The notes beneath the pieces are model-generated. The model saw only the letters and a program-made list of their open reading frames with translations. It searched no databases and was not told where the DNA came from. Below are positions 35,421-47,700 of a stretch of DNA of 64,000 nt, one piece after another. This DNA comes from Heterotrichella gracilis (lineage: Eukaryota > Sar > Xanthophyceae > Tribonematales > Xanthonemataceae). Every line of letters begins with the position of its first letter. Position 1 is the stretch's first letter. A program made the translations under genes and the position numbers. The stretch is taken from the NCBI GenBank assembly GCA_032358255.1, contig JAULBX010022187.1, forward strand, positions 186,001-250,000. The letters are read 5' to 3'.

Positions 35421-37716
35421 TCACTCTTTCAGCTCACACCTGATAGCGAGCCTTACTTCCGGGAACTCGCCCAACAGGAGTCTACGAGCAACAATGGCAA
35501 GGAAAATGGACAGCTCGCGGAAAGGAATGAACTCATCATCTTCTCTGATGACAACCAGCAACCGATCCAATTCCCTGACGGTAAAACTGGTCGGGATAGG
35601 GTGTCTCCTTCGGACAAAATTGTCCTCCCGCAATTTCCATGCCTTAATCCCAGCTCTGCACCACTGGCTGATTAGCACCTCCACATCCCGATCCTCTGCC
35701 TGCGCTCCTGATACTTCCTCCACCAAGGATTTGATCGCCCCAACGACCTGCTGCGTGTCGCGCAATGCCGTGTCTTGCCCGCCACAGCGTCTTGCTACAA
35801 GGTGATCCAACATGAGATCCGCCACGAATTCAGCTGGCTCCTGGCCCCCCTGGCAAAGCGTGCGGTTCAAGTTGTACAGCAGCGCCTTGTCTGTCAGCTC
35901 CATGAGGTCTGTCAGCACGAGCATGTGTGACATTGGCATTGGCATCCTGTCATACACTCCGAGCAACGTTGTCAAATGGCTGGTGGCACCCCGTTGTGGG
36001 CACCGGCGATGCCATTGGCCTGAGGTTTGTCACTTCCTGAAGCCTTGTCTCTCATGGCCTGCAACACAACCAACCCAAGCATTTTTCAATTGTAACTCAC
36101 CAATCTGTGGATGAGTTTGGAACAGGTCGTTGGTCTAACTTGGGGGTAAAATGAGAAACGCTCGACTCGTGAAACACGGGTTGACACAGACAAATACCCT
36201 ACACCTCAGACCCTGGGCAGCACATTTAAATAATGCGAGTCGCCTTTTACCATCGCGACGACAAATCCTACTAAATCGTACATTCTTATAGCCCATGCCC
36301 AACGCAGTAATGCACCCAGCGCCAGCATTGTGAAGGTGCATGTGGAAATGGCACAATGTGTAGGTCATTGGGCGCACACGGAGAGCGCCACCAACCACCG
36401 CCAGGCGTCTCTACGCCCCTCCCTACCCACCCTCCCCCGCCTCTTGCAAACCCTGCACCAAACCGAGCCCGCTCCCTGTGCATCCGACCCTAAACCCTAC
36501 ACTTTAAACCCTTATATATGCAAAAACAAATAAACACCTACGCAGCCTGTCCTTGAACAGGTGCCTTAGTGAAGGAAGAGGATTTAGCAGAGAGAAGGGC
36601 ATTGTCCTTCTGCCCACTGCTTCCCCTACCATATTAGTTGGGGTCACTCCTTTATGGTGTGGGAGCACGAGGAGTGCAGGGTGGTAGGTTTAACCTACCC
36701 ACCGTCTCGATGTGTGCTGGTTGTTGCATGCACTTTGAAGCAACCTTAGTGCGCACTTGCCTGTGCTGTAAACCCTAAACAGACACCCCTGGTACGTACC
36801 GCGCGCGCCTCTTGCCCCAGCCCCGCCTGCACCCGCTGGCCCTGGGTGCAGTCATGTAAGTCAGCCTGCTGCTGCGCCAGGCCAGCCAGCGCCACCTCCA
36901 GATGGCCCCGCACCACCCTCTCCTGCTCAGGTAGCTCATGCAGCGCCGCCTGCACATGGCCCCGCACCACCGCCTCCCGCTCAAGGTACTCAACGTTGGC
37001 ACTTCCTGTGAGGTGCTTTGCAGGGACTGCCTGGTGCGCGACTGCCTGCCACAGGTGTGGGGCTGCCAAGTCTGACAGCTTTGCACCAGAAAGTACCAGC
37101 ACATACTGCGGGCCTGCGTTGACGTCGCCTGCTGCAGTTTGTACTGTCTTATACAAGCGCTGCCCAGGCTTCAGCTGCTGTAGGAACTCGTCCCAATCAT
37201 CATTGCGGACCTGGATGGTCTCTCCAGCTGTGTGCTCAACCAATTGAACGCTTCTGCTCTTAGGAGTTTTGGGGAAAGGCTGGTCCGTACTGTTCATCGA
37301 CAGGGCTGTCACAGCAATGCAGGGTCGTGAATAGCAATATAATCGCCGCTGGTACACAGCTTGTCTTAAACATGTTGAGCTCCCTGACAAGACACTTCCC
37401 TGTGCAGCAGTGGGAAGAGCTGTCAACTTGGTGCCTAGCCAGGAAGGTTGGTTAGTTAGTCACATGCATTCCAGGCCTCCATTCCTAGGAAGGTGCCAGT
37501 GACCTACAGCTAGCTGGCCAACAACCGCTTGTCAGTGCAAAGAAGCACATGTCCTTGAGAAAGAGCACGTATCAGGTTTCTGGCCCTGACTTGCAAGTTG
37601 GGGTTGAAAGAGGAAACGCTTACCGAGACAAACACAAGGGGTTGCCCCCGGATCTGTGCAGGCAACTGCCCACAGCCCACCACACCTCCACGAGTGCCGA
37701 CAACTGAGCCAGCCAT
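35421..37716 (-). CDS. Unrecognised tandem family, unit A (frame broken in exon 4)
   Basis: I do not recognise this family. Exon 1 37716-37624 (31 aa, starts MAGSVVGTRGGVVGCGQLPA), exon 2 37399-36800 (200 codons, both ends phase 0). Exon 2 contains TAGETIQVRNDDWDEFLQQL, KPGQRLYKTVQTAAGD, GPQYVLVLSG and a C-terminal helix with heptad-like VRGHVQAAL / VRGHLEVAL repeats. Exon 4 (about 36057-35421) contains MLVLTDLMELTDKALLYNLN, AEDRDVEVLISQWC, FTVRELDRLLVVIREDD and FLAIVARRLLLGEFP. Between GAHNGVPPA and LLGVYDRMPM the frame is broken by a stop, where unit C has about 40 extra codons. The Pro-rich exon 3 of unit B is not found. Predicted soluble, alpha-rich; no signal peptide or membrane segment. 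Probably a decaying copy. Confidence 0.55.
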
Positions 37717-38567
37717 ATGCCACAGATAGGAACCACCTCTGGCAGAAACCCTGACTCAGGGCCTGAGCCGCTGTGCTGACCGTTGTTGGCAGGCGATTAC
37801 CTTGGTGGTTATGTTGGCCAAGAGGGTCATTTGCTACACCTAGGCAAAAACTATAGTGAACTATTGACAAGGCTTGGCATGCAGGCAGCCAGGAGGTGTC
37901 TAACGAGTACTGGTGTGTATCCCGGGTCAGTTGTTGTATACTAGGAGTGTGTGTATGGCTACGATACGACGGCTGGTCATCGCATGTGGGCACAATGCAT
38001 GCATGCATTCATCCAGACTTTTTTGTTGGTTTAAACGGACCCTCGGGGAAAGCATTCAGAGGGAAGAGGAGAGAAACTTGAACAAGATGAGCTTTTGAAG
38101 CCAAGTTTGTGTCGTTGGTGCTTAATTAAGCGCAACCACCCAGCCAAGCCCCAGGGTGCACCACGTGGGTGGAACAACCTCTTAGGGTTTAGGGTTTAGG
38201 GCCTCGAGGTAACGACCAAATGTTCTTTGTGCCACAGTCCACCCCATTGCAACCTTTCACATGGCCGTCTGGTGGCACAGTAACTGTAAACATGTTGCAG
38301 ACTCTGCAATGCCGAGTACTGCCCCTTACTGTGCACTGCCAAGAATCCTATCCTCGCAATGGACCATCACATGGCAGGTCTGGACCAGCCCAGAAAACAC
38401 CCTAGGTGTAGCAACCTATGGGCTGAATCCATCAAAAGGGTAAAATGCAATTCATAAAAGACCTCATGCCTCTTCAATATTTTCTGTCTGTCCAACAATG
38501 TCATATGCAGGGTTTTATGAATTTAAGCCAGATGGCAACAGGTGCTGACGCATGTCAGTGTGCATGC

Positions 38568-40738
38568 TCATGCTGCAGCACCCTTGCCCTGTATCAGCAA
38601 CGCATAAATGTCCTCCCGCAATTTCCACGCCTCATCCCCAGCACCGCACCACTGGCTGATCAGCACCTCCACATCCCGATCCTCTGCCTGCGCTCCTGTT
38701 ACCTCCTCCATCAAGGTTTGGATTGCCCAACGAACTGTTGCGTGTCCCACAATGGCGTGTATTGCACGCCGCGGCGTATTGTTGTAGCGTAATCCACCAT
38801 GAGATCCGTCACGGATTCTGCTGGCTCTTGGCCGCCCTGGCGAAGAGTGCGGTTCACCTTGTACACCAATACCTTGTCTGTCAGCTCCATGAGGTCTGCC
38901 AGCGCGACCATGTGGGACAGTGGCATCGGCATCCTGTCATACATGCTCAGAAGGTCTGTTTGACTTCACACGGCTGTTTGGCACCCCGTCGAGGGCCGGG
39001 GTGATGCCATGGGCTTGAGATTTGTCACTGCCTGAAGCCTTGTCCCTCGCAGCCTGCAGACAATCAACCCTGGCATTTATTCGATTACCGTACACAGGTC
39101 TATGGATGAGTATGGAACAGGTTGTTGGGTCTGACTCAAGGAAAAACGCTCGATTTGTGAAGCACTAGTTGACACAAAAAATACCCAACACCTCAGACCC
39201 TGGGCAGCACATGTCAAAAATGTGCGTCCCTCTTTTACCATCGAGATGGCAAATTTTACTACATTTTTTTAATTTTATACCCCATGCACAATAGCATCAA
39301 TGCACCCAATGCCAGCCTCATCAATAGACATTTCACCCTCACGCCACCCCACTCACCTTCGTTGTCAAGTCCATCAACGGTGCGCCATCCATCGGCGGCT
39401 CAGCCTCGCTCAACGAGCCGCCATTGCCACCTAGGGTGCTGATGCCAGAGGTGGCGCTGTTCTGGTCATCGGGCGTGGCGCTGGCGCAGGGCTGCAGGGG
39501 GGAGGGGGGAGGCAGGCCAGGTGCACCCTGCAACAAGCGGTGGGTCACTGATGGAGATGTTTTTTCACGTGCATTTTAGCAGGACAGCCAGGCATGGACG
39601 TTCAAAAAATATTTAAATATTCTGCAAGGGTTGGGTTGCAGCCACAGATACCTTAAGGAATAACTAATTACCGTATCGATTATAATTAGTTTTATTATAC
39701 TATATTCAAATTATACTATATTATATTAAACAAAATGGTTCAACAATTGAATTACCTGCAGCCGGATTGGGCCGCAGCCTCTGATGAGATACTTACCTGC
39801 ATTTCAAAACCTGCACCTCAACCCTACTGCCCACTTGCAACTCACTGCCCTGTGGTATGACCCCTACCATATCCCCCTTCCGCGCACCGCTTGCGCCCCC
39901 TGCTCCAGCCCCTCCTGCAGCTGGTCCTGTGTCTCCTGGGTGCGGTCAGCCTGCTGCTGCACCCAGCTGGAGCAAGCCAGCGCCGCCTCCAGATGGCCCC
40001 GCACCACCCCATGGTGCTCAGGTGGCCCACGCAGCGCAGCCTGCACATGGTCCCGCACCGTCCCCTCCCACTCATGCTCATCACTTCCAGTGGGGTGGGG
40101 TGCACCGGTACCGCCAGCCTGGTGTGGGACTGTAGGGACTGCCTGCCACAGCTGTGGGGCTGCCAAGTCTGACAGCTGTGCACCACAAAATACCAGCACA
40201 TACTGCGGGCCTGCGTCGCCTGCTGCAGTTGGTACTTTCTTATACAAGCGCTGTCCAGGCTTCAGCTGCTGTAGGAACTCGTTCCAGTCATCATCCAGGA
40301 CCTGGATTGTCTCTCCAGTTTGCTCAAACACTGCAACAGTCCTGATCGTGGGGTGTTTGGGGAAGGGCTGATTCGTACTGATTACTGATCCGGCTGTCAC
40401 AACAGTGCAGGGTCGTGAGGAGCAGTGGAGTTGCCGCTGGGGCACAGCTTGGATCCTGGACCTGACTGAGGTCCCAGACAAGAGACTTCCCTGTGCAGCA
40501 GTAGGAAACTCGTTGGCTAGCCACCAGGAAAGTGCCAGTGGCCTACAGCTAGCTAGTCACCAACCTAGTCAGTGCACAGAAACACAGGCCCTTGTGGAAT
40601 AGTACAGAGCAGGTTGCTGGACTTGAAAGAGGAAACTCTCACCGAGAAAAGCAGGAGTGGCTGCCCCCGGAGACGTACATGTGCAGGCAACTGGGCACAA
40701 CCCAACACACCCTGGGTGCCGACAACTGAGCCAGCCAT
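38568..40738 (-). CDS. Unrecognised tandem family, unit B (frame broken, C-terminus deleted)
   Basis: Same architecture as unit A. Exon 1 40738-40643 (32 codons), exon 2 40500-39898 (201 codons, phase 0 at both ends, DDDWNEFLQQLKPGQRLY), exon 3 39527-39357 (57 codons, Pro-rich, GGNGGSLSEAEPPMDGAP), exon 4 about 39053-38568. Exon 4 keeps ALADLMELTDKVLVYKVN and AEDRDVEVLISQWC. It needs a frame change near 38950, another between its two open halves near 38740, and then jumps from KLREDI straight to a short LLIQGKGAAA tail. That deletes the last ~55 residues shared by A and C. Exon 3 fits in phase between 2 and 4, so it defines the fullest ancestral exon set. Most likely a pseudogene copy. Confidence 0.5.
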
Positions 40739-41697
40739 ATGCCACAGTTGGGAGCCACCGCTGACAGGAACCTGCCTCAAGGCACGAGACGCTGTGCTGA
40801 CCGTTGTTGGCTGGAGGTTAAATTGGTGGTATGCTGGTGAGTGATACCTTTCTGCTGCCACCTTGAGGCCTAAAACTAAGGCTTAAATACAGGCAGCCAG
40901 GAAGTGTGGAACGAGTACTAGTGTGAATTACGGGTCACTTGCTGTGTACATGGAATGTGTATATGGCTACGATATTGCTGGTACCAGTCCATGTGTCTGT
41001 CGGCACATGCATGCATGCATATCACCAAAAACTTTTGTTGGTCGGATCCTCGGGGAAAGCAAGGACAGGGAAGAGCAGATAAACGTGAACAAGATAATTT
41101 TTTAAGCCAAAGTTGTGTCGTTGCTATGTAAAATTTCATAAAGCGCAACCAACACAGACCAACAAGGGGGGGTGGAACAACGTTTAGGGTTTAGGGTTTA
41201 GGGCCTCGAGGTAACGACCAATTGATGTTTTTTGTGCCATGATCCACCTCACTGCAACCTTTTACATGGCCGCCTGGTGGCACAGTGAATTTAAAATGTT
41301 GAAGACTCTGTTGAGTACTGCCCCCTGCCTTTCGTTGCCAAGAATCCTATTCTGGCAAAGGACCATCAACATTGCAAGTCTTGATCAGCCCAGAAAAACA
41401 AGCTATGAGCTTCACCCAATAAGTAGCATCCTGTGGGCTGAACCACTAAAGGGCTAGTATACACTTCATAAATGACCTCATGCTCTTCACTAACGTCTGT
41501 CTGTCAATGTCGACAATGTCATACGCAGCGAATTACAGGATAAAACTGAAGTGCTGACACATGATAGCGCGCATGCTCATGCTGCAGCACCCTTGCCCTG
41601 CATCAGCAGCCCTACCAAGCCGTGTCATACACCTAGTATGCCTTCCGTTCACCCTTTCAGCTCACACTACTCACACCTGCTAGTGAGCCTTACTCAC

Positions 41698-43504
41698 GGG
41701 AACTCGCCCAACAGAAATTTGCGAGCAACAATGGCAAGGAAATTGGACAGCTCGCGGAAAAGAGTGTACTTGTCATCTTCTCTGATGACATCCAGCAGCC
41801 GCTCCAGTTCCTTGATGGTAAAAGTGGTCGGGATAGGGTATCGCTGTCTCACAAATATGATATCCCGCAACCGCCATGCCATGACCCCAGCATCGCACCA
41901 CTGGCTGATCAGCACCTCCACATCCCGATCCTCTGCCTGCTCTCCTGACACCTCCTCCATCAAGGTTATGATTGCCCCAAAGACTTGTTGCGGGTCGCGG
42001 CGTGCTGCTGCCTCGTAATCCAAGACGAGATTCGCCACGTTGTCTGCTGGCTCGTGCCCCCCCTGGTAAAGAGTGCGGTTCAATTTGCACACCCGTGCCT
42101 TGTCTGTCAGATCCATGAGGTCTGTCAGCACCAGCATGTATGGCACTGGCATCTTGAGGAGGCGGTCGATATTGAGGAACTCTTTAAAATGAGTCTTGGA
42201 CTCGCGACCCGATCCAGGGCTGTCACCTCCACTGCTATTGCTGTTGCCACTGTACCCCAATTTGTTGTTGCTGGGCTCGTTGGCATGGCTGTTCGGCAAC
42301 CCGTTGAGGGCTCTGGTAATGCCATTGGCCGGAAATTCGTCACTTCCCGAAGCCTGGTTCAAGGCCGCCTGCAAACAACCACTTCAGACATTAATCAATC
42401 ACACACATCTGTGAATGAGTATGAACAGGTTGTCGGGCCTGCCTTGGGGTTAAAAGGAGAAGCGCTCGATTTGTGAAGCACAGGTCAACACAAACGAAAA
42501 CCCTACCACCTCACACCCTGGGCAGCACATGTCAAAAATGCTCGTCGCCCTTATACCATCGCGATAGCAAACCCAACTGTATTTTCCAGCCGTATACCCC
42601 TTGCCCCAAGCGCACCAATGCACCCAATGGCAGCCTTGCGCCTCATCTATAAACAACCCACCCTCACCCCACCCCACGCACCTTCGTAATCAATTCCATC
42701 CACAGTGCGCCATTCATCAGTGAATCAGCCTCGCTCAATGAGCCGCCATTGCCGCCTCGCATGGTGATGCTTGGAGGGTCCACGCTGCCAGTGAATTGGT
42801 CTGCACAGCCAGCTTGGTGTGGGGCTGCCAAGTCTGGTAGCCCTGCATCAGAAAGTACCAGCACATACTGCGGGCCTGCATCGCCTGCTGCAGTTGGCAC
42901 CCTTGCATACAAGTGCTGTCCCGGCTCCAGCTGCTGTACGAACTCGTCCCATTCATCATCCAGGACCTGGATCGTCTCTTCGGCTGTGTGCTTAAACACT
43001 TGAACGGTTTTGCTTTTGGGGTTTTCGGGAAAGGGCTGGCCCGTACGGTTTCCTGCCAGGGCTCTAACTGTACGGGACAGTCCTTTCCCAAAGACCCAAA
43101 GAGCAGAAGTGTTGAAGTGTTTGAGAACACAGCTGGAGGGTTGTGAGAAGGAATAAAATCGCCGCTGGTACACAGCTTGTCTTGACCTTACTGTACTCCC
43201 TGACAAGAGACTTCCCTGTGCAGCAGTGAGAAGAGCTTCACTAATTCACGAAGAGCAAACAGGCTGTCAACTTGGTGCCTAGGCAGCAAGGTGCCAGTGG
43301 CCTGAAGCTAGCTGGTCAACAACCGCATGTCATGATATCAGTTCACAGAAACACAGGTACTCGGGAAGATTGAGGACAGGGCGCTGGATCTGACTTGGGA
43401 TAAAACGAGGGAAACGCTCACCGAGACAAGCAGAAGGGGTTGCCCCCTGGGAGGTGCAGGCAACTGGCCACAGCCCAACACATCCCGACAACTGAGCCAG
43501 CCAT
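41698..43504 (-). CDS. Unrecognised tandem family, unit C (best exon 4; exon 1 frameshifted)
   Basis: Exon 1 (43504 down to about 43425) has lost 7-10 nt relative to B and A just after MAGSVVG, shifting the frame. Exons 2 and 3 are fused in one open stretch, about 43209-42682. It contains DDEWDEFVQQLEPGQHLY and GPQYVLVLSD, lacks the heptad helix, and runs directly into GGNGGSLSEADSLMNGA. Exon 4 (42368-41698) is fully open for 223 codons. It has a Ser/Gly/Asn-rich linker, MLVLTDLMDLTDKARVCKLN, AEDRDVEVLISQWC and FTIKELERLLDVIREDD, ending at a GTGAGT donor after LLGEF. A further short exon is expected downstream. Exon 2 also holds a 75-bp inverted duplication (42983-43141). No homologue recognised. 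Confidence 0.55.
42983..43141. repeat. Inverted duplication inside exon 2 of unit C
   Basis: About 75 bp at 43066-43141 is the approximate reverse complement of 42983-43060, with only a few bases between. Both arms encode KHFNTSA/KHLNGFA and VFGKGL when read on the appropriate strand. The insertion keeps the minus-strand frame open. Confidence 0.75.
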
Positions 43505-43999
43505 ATGCCACAGATAGGATCCCACCGCTGGCAGAAAGTGCTGAGCCGCTGTGCTGACCGTTGTTGACAAGAGGTTGTGTACGTAATAACCGGTTACCTT
43601 GGTGGTACGCTGGGCATGAGTGCCGTTGCTGCCACCTTGATGCCAAGTTTTCAAAACTAAGCCTTGGAAAGCAGGCAGTTAGGTGTCAAACGAGTACTTG
43701 TGTATAGCCCGGTTCATTTGCTGTGTAGTAGGAGTGTGTATATGGTCACGTTGCTGCTACTGGTCATATGATGCCAGTTCATCCCACGTGGGCACAATGC
43801 ATGCATGCATTCATCCGACCTTTTTGTTGGTGAACGAATCCTCGAAGAGAGCATTCAGAGGAAAGAGTAGAGAAAACGTGAACGTGATGAGCTTTTGAAG
43901 CCAACGTTGTGTCGTTAGTGCTTTATTAAGCGCCACCACCCAGTCCAGCAATGCATGTTGGGGGGCGGAACAGTTTTAGGGTTTAGGGTTTGGCGCCTC

Positions 44000-44793
44000 G
44001 AGATAGCAAACAAATGATGCTGTCTATTTGTGCCATGATCCACCCCGTTGCATCTTTTTGAATGACCGGTGGCCCAGGTGGCAACTTATTGTAAGTTTGT
44101 TGGAGACTTAGCACTGCTGAGTGCTGCCCCTGCTGTGCATTGCCAAGAATCCTTTCGTAATGTGGACCATCAACACTAGGCAGCTCTGGACCAGCCCAGA
44201 AAAACAAGCTCGCTGTAGCAACATTTGGACTGAATCCATAGAAAAAAGGCAGTGTGCTCTTCCCTACGTCTGTCTGCCGACAATGTCTTGCCCACACAAA
44301 AAGTATAAACCCTCGTCTCGTTCTATTTCCAAAACTGAGCGCAGTACACGTACGTGGTGGTCACGCGTGGTCAGGCTAGTACACATGGTTGCCTTCACAG
44401 GTACCACATTGCTCGAGGTACATAAATTGCATTGCATCCCTCGCTCTCTCCCCCTCCCCTACACCCACTGGCCCACAATGGCAACTATTGCAGCCTGCAC
44501 GGGAAAATGCCAGGCACGCATGGGGTGGCCTTCACCCTGACAAACCCTAGCCTAGGCTGTAGTGCAGAGTGCACACAAACCCCCTTCCGCAACGTACTCA
44601 AACCCTCGCTTAGGGCTGCAGGCAGGCATTCCCAGCCAACCTCTCCATGCCTTGCCGTTCTTAGGGTACCAGCCCACTGCATTGTTAGCAGAAATACCCT
44701 CCTTTGGGGTCCTCGTGCAGCCTGCACCCTAGCCCATGGTGCACGCCACCAAAATCCATTTGCTATCCCAGACACATGGCAAAACCCTATACC
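44000..44793. other. Spacer and 3' flank of the channel gene, with terminal-exon echo
   Basis: Contains a decayed copy of the channel's last exon at about 44640-44740 (GGGTACCAGCCC..., then CTAGCCCATGGTGCACG), followed 45 bp later by the true exon end. The remainder has no supported gene. Confidence 0.55.
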
Positions 44794-47700
44794 CTAGCCC
44801 GTGGTGCACGCCGTGTAGCGCACTGCGCATGAGTTCTCCCACGCCTTGCCATACTCAGGGTACCAGCCCGCGGCCCCGTTGCGCAGCGCTGGCGGCAGGT
44901 AGATGGCGGGGTCAAGGAGGGCAGGGGGGGCGATGCGCGCGGACTCGAGGGGGGTGGCGCTGGCTGCGGCGGCAAAGCGGGCTTGGCAGTAGCTGCGGGA
45001 GGGGGTGTGTGTGTGGGGGGGGAGGGCGGTGGTGAGTGGGTGTAGGCTTGTGTGCAAATCGTGGCAAATGTGGTATACTCCAGCTGCCAGCCGCCACCCT
45101 CTGCTCAACTCCCGCGCACGGCACCCGCTTGCCCCCAACCCACACACCCCATCATCCCACACCCACATACACATAGCAGACCCCCCCAGCACTCCCCACC
45201 AGTACCCACTTGTTTAAACAGCACCACTCCCCACCCCCCACACACATTAGACCAGCAACCCACCCCCACCCCCCAGTGCTCACTTGTTGAACAGGACCAC
45301 CCCCACACATTTGACCAGCACCCCCCCCCCGCCACACACACACCCACTCACTTGTTGAACAGCACCACCCCCGGCAGCACCCCCACCAGCAGCACCAGCG
45401 CCTGCAGGTAGGCCTCGTTCACTGTGAACACCATGGCGGAGAAGGCAAGGGCCAGGCCCAGCGCCACCAAGAACTGGCGGAAGAAGGAGTCGAAGGAGCG
45501 GCCGCCAGACTCAAAGGCGCGCTCATACACGTACCTGCGGGGTAAGGGGTGAGTTAGGGTTTTGGGTGGGTTTTGGGCAGGGTTTTGTAGAGATAGGGGG
45601 GTGCGGGCGAGTAGTGTGGAGGGCCTCGTTCACTGTGGAAACCAGGGAGGACCCATTGGGAACACTACAGGGGAGAGACAGGGCAAGGCCCCAGCGCAGG
45701 CACAGTACATAGACCAGTAGCACAACCCAAGACCCTACACTTCAAGCCCCAATCAGGGATAGGACAGGGCAAAGTCCCAGCGCAGGCACAGCATGTCAAC
45801 AACCACGCCACCCGGAGCAACCACAGTAGATGACAGCAAATGCCGCGCTTGGGGGCGGGGCAGTTTTAAATTGTGGCCCAGCATGGTCCAAATTTTGAAA
45901 CTCCGCCACCCGTCACCCCACTCACAGTATGTGGTGCCTCAGCATGAGCCAGTGCGTGACGAAGTACACGAATGACACCGGCAGGATGAGGGGCGACACC
46001 ACCGCGTACGCCAGCGGCATCAGGTACATGCCGAGCACCTCCGCCACCTCCTTGCCGTAGCGCATGCTGATGGCGCCCAGGGACATGATCTCCTGGCGGC
46101 TGGTGCGGGGGACTGCGGGAGAATTGGCGGGGATTAACGATTGCAGAAGGCATGTGGACGCTACGCATGATTTGGTGTTAGGGTTTTGCTAGGTACAAGG
46201 TTTAGGGTTTAGGTTTAGGCCCAACAACATCTCTTTGCCGTATCGCGTGCTGATGGCGCCAAGGGACCTCATGGCGGCTGGTGCGAGGGACTGCGGGGAG
46301 GATCGTGGACTTATTACATGGCATGTAAACGCTCGGCAATCTTGGTGTGGAAGTTCAAGGGGCAAGTTAAGGGTTTGGAGGTATGTGCCCGGCGACTCCA
46401 GAACCTCCTTCCCGTGTCGCATGCTGATGGCGCTCAGGGACTTGATCTCATGGGGTATGAGGGAGTTTCTACCAATTTTTGCACCCCAACCCTCCTCCAG
46501 AATCCTAGGCACTGAGACCTCGGGACCGACATTGATGACTCCTGAACGGCGACCTAACCACAATCTGCAATTTATTATTTTCCTTTTGAATCCCCTGGCA
46601 CTCACCACAGCATGTCCCCGGGACCGACTGCGCCGCCACGCAGATCGTCCCAAAGTGCGGGAACACCAGGCGCAGGAAGTTGTTAAAGAAGCCCTTGAAC
46701 ACAATCAGCTGGATGAAGAAGTTGGCGGACAGGGGCAGGGTGACGCCGATCAGGCGGTAGATCTCCTCGGGGCTGGTGATCACAACCTGCAGATAGGGTG
46801 TGATGATGATTAGGAGGGTGATTCAATGACATTACAGTTGAGGCAGGGTGACGCCGATCAGGCGGTAGATCTCCTCGGGGCTGGTGATCACAACCTGCAG
46901 ATGAGGTGTGATGATGATTAGGAGGGTGATTACAATGATGATTACAATTACAAGGTGGGGGGGCGCCGGTCAGGCGGTAGATCTCCTCCGGGCTGGTGAT
47001 CACAACCTGCAGAAAGAATATATTTACAATCATTACGTTGCAATTCATGAGAGGATAGAATTACCAAGGTAAAAAAAAAAGGTAAAGCCCTACGCGAGAC
47101 GCGTAATTTTGGGACGAACCCGAAAAGGCATCAGCCGCGAAGCTGTGCACCCTTTAGCTAAGCAACCCATCCAGAAAGTGACCCTACATCATTCCCAGGT
47201 GAGCAGTCAAGCGGGTACTAAACCGACTATACCTGAAGGGCCATTTAAATGGCCTTGGTGCTCGTGAACTCCTAAAGTTTCCAATTTGTATTACCGTCAA
47301 CATGACAGGGTGACGATGATGAAGTTTGTGAATACAATTACAGTTACAGCTGCGACACGCTGGGATAATGCGAAACCAATGCAGAGTTCTGCTGGAATGC
47401 ATGTACGCCGTCCACACTTACCGACAGCTGCGAGAATGCCGTCCCCCCCAGCATTGCCCCAATGAACACGTTGAAAATGGTCCAGTAGAAGAAGAGCGCA
47501 CCGATGCGCCGGTCCAGCTTGGACAGGGAGGGGTACTTGGACTCGGCCTGCGGGTGCGGGGTGGGGGTGGGGGATTGGATATCTGAAGCGAGTGAATTGC
47601 ACCTAGAAAAACATTTCACATCTCCTGGTTTCACTGTATCCCTCAACAGCGTGTCGTAGACGAGTGGTGTAAATTGACAACTTATTACAATTAGCAAGGC

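Larger units (their letters stand above)
35340..44000 (-). repeat. Three ~2.8-3.0-kb tandem units carrying the unrecognised gene family
   Basis: The marker GCCTCGAG next to TTTAGGG repeats lies at 38201, 41203 and 43995, giving unit lengths of 3002 and 2792 bp. Also shared are a block with ATGCATGCATTCATCC-like sequence and GGAAAGC.TTCAGAGG-type sequence upstream of exon 1, and the CATGCTGCAGCACCCT.GCC block downstream of exon 4. The duplicated segment therefore includes promoter and 3' flank, not only exons. Confidence 0.85.

Noticed and set aside
34854-35675. 273-codon plus-strand open frame
   Set aside because: Its right third is the exact antisense of the conserved minus-strand exon of unit A, it has no recognisable domain, and no equivalent open frame exists in units B and C.
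39784-40371. 195-codon plus-strand open frame
   Set aside because: It is antisense to exon 2 of unit B, whose minus-strand frame is conserved with units A and C and ends at matching splice sites.
47063-47170. Possible small structured RNA in a channel intron
   Set aside because: It stands out by composition, but I cannot build a convincing tRNA or snRNA fold by eye.
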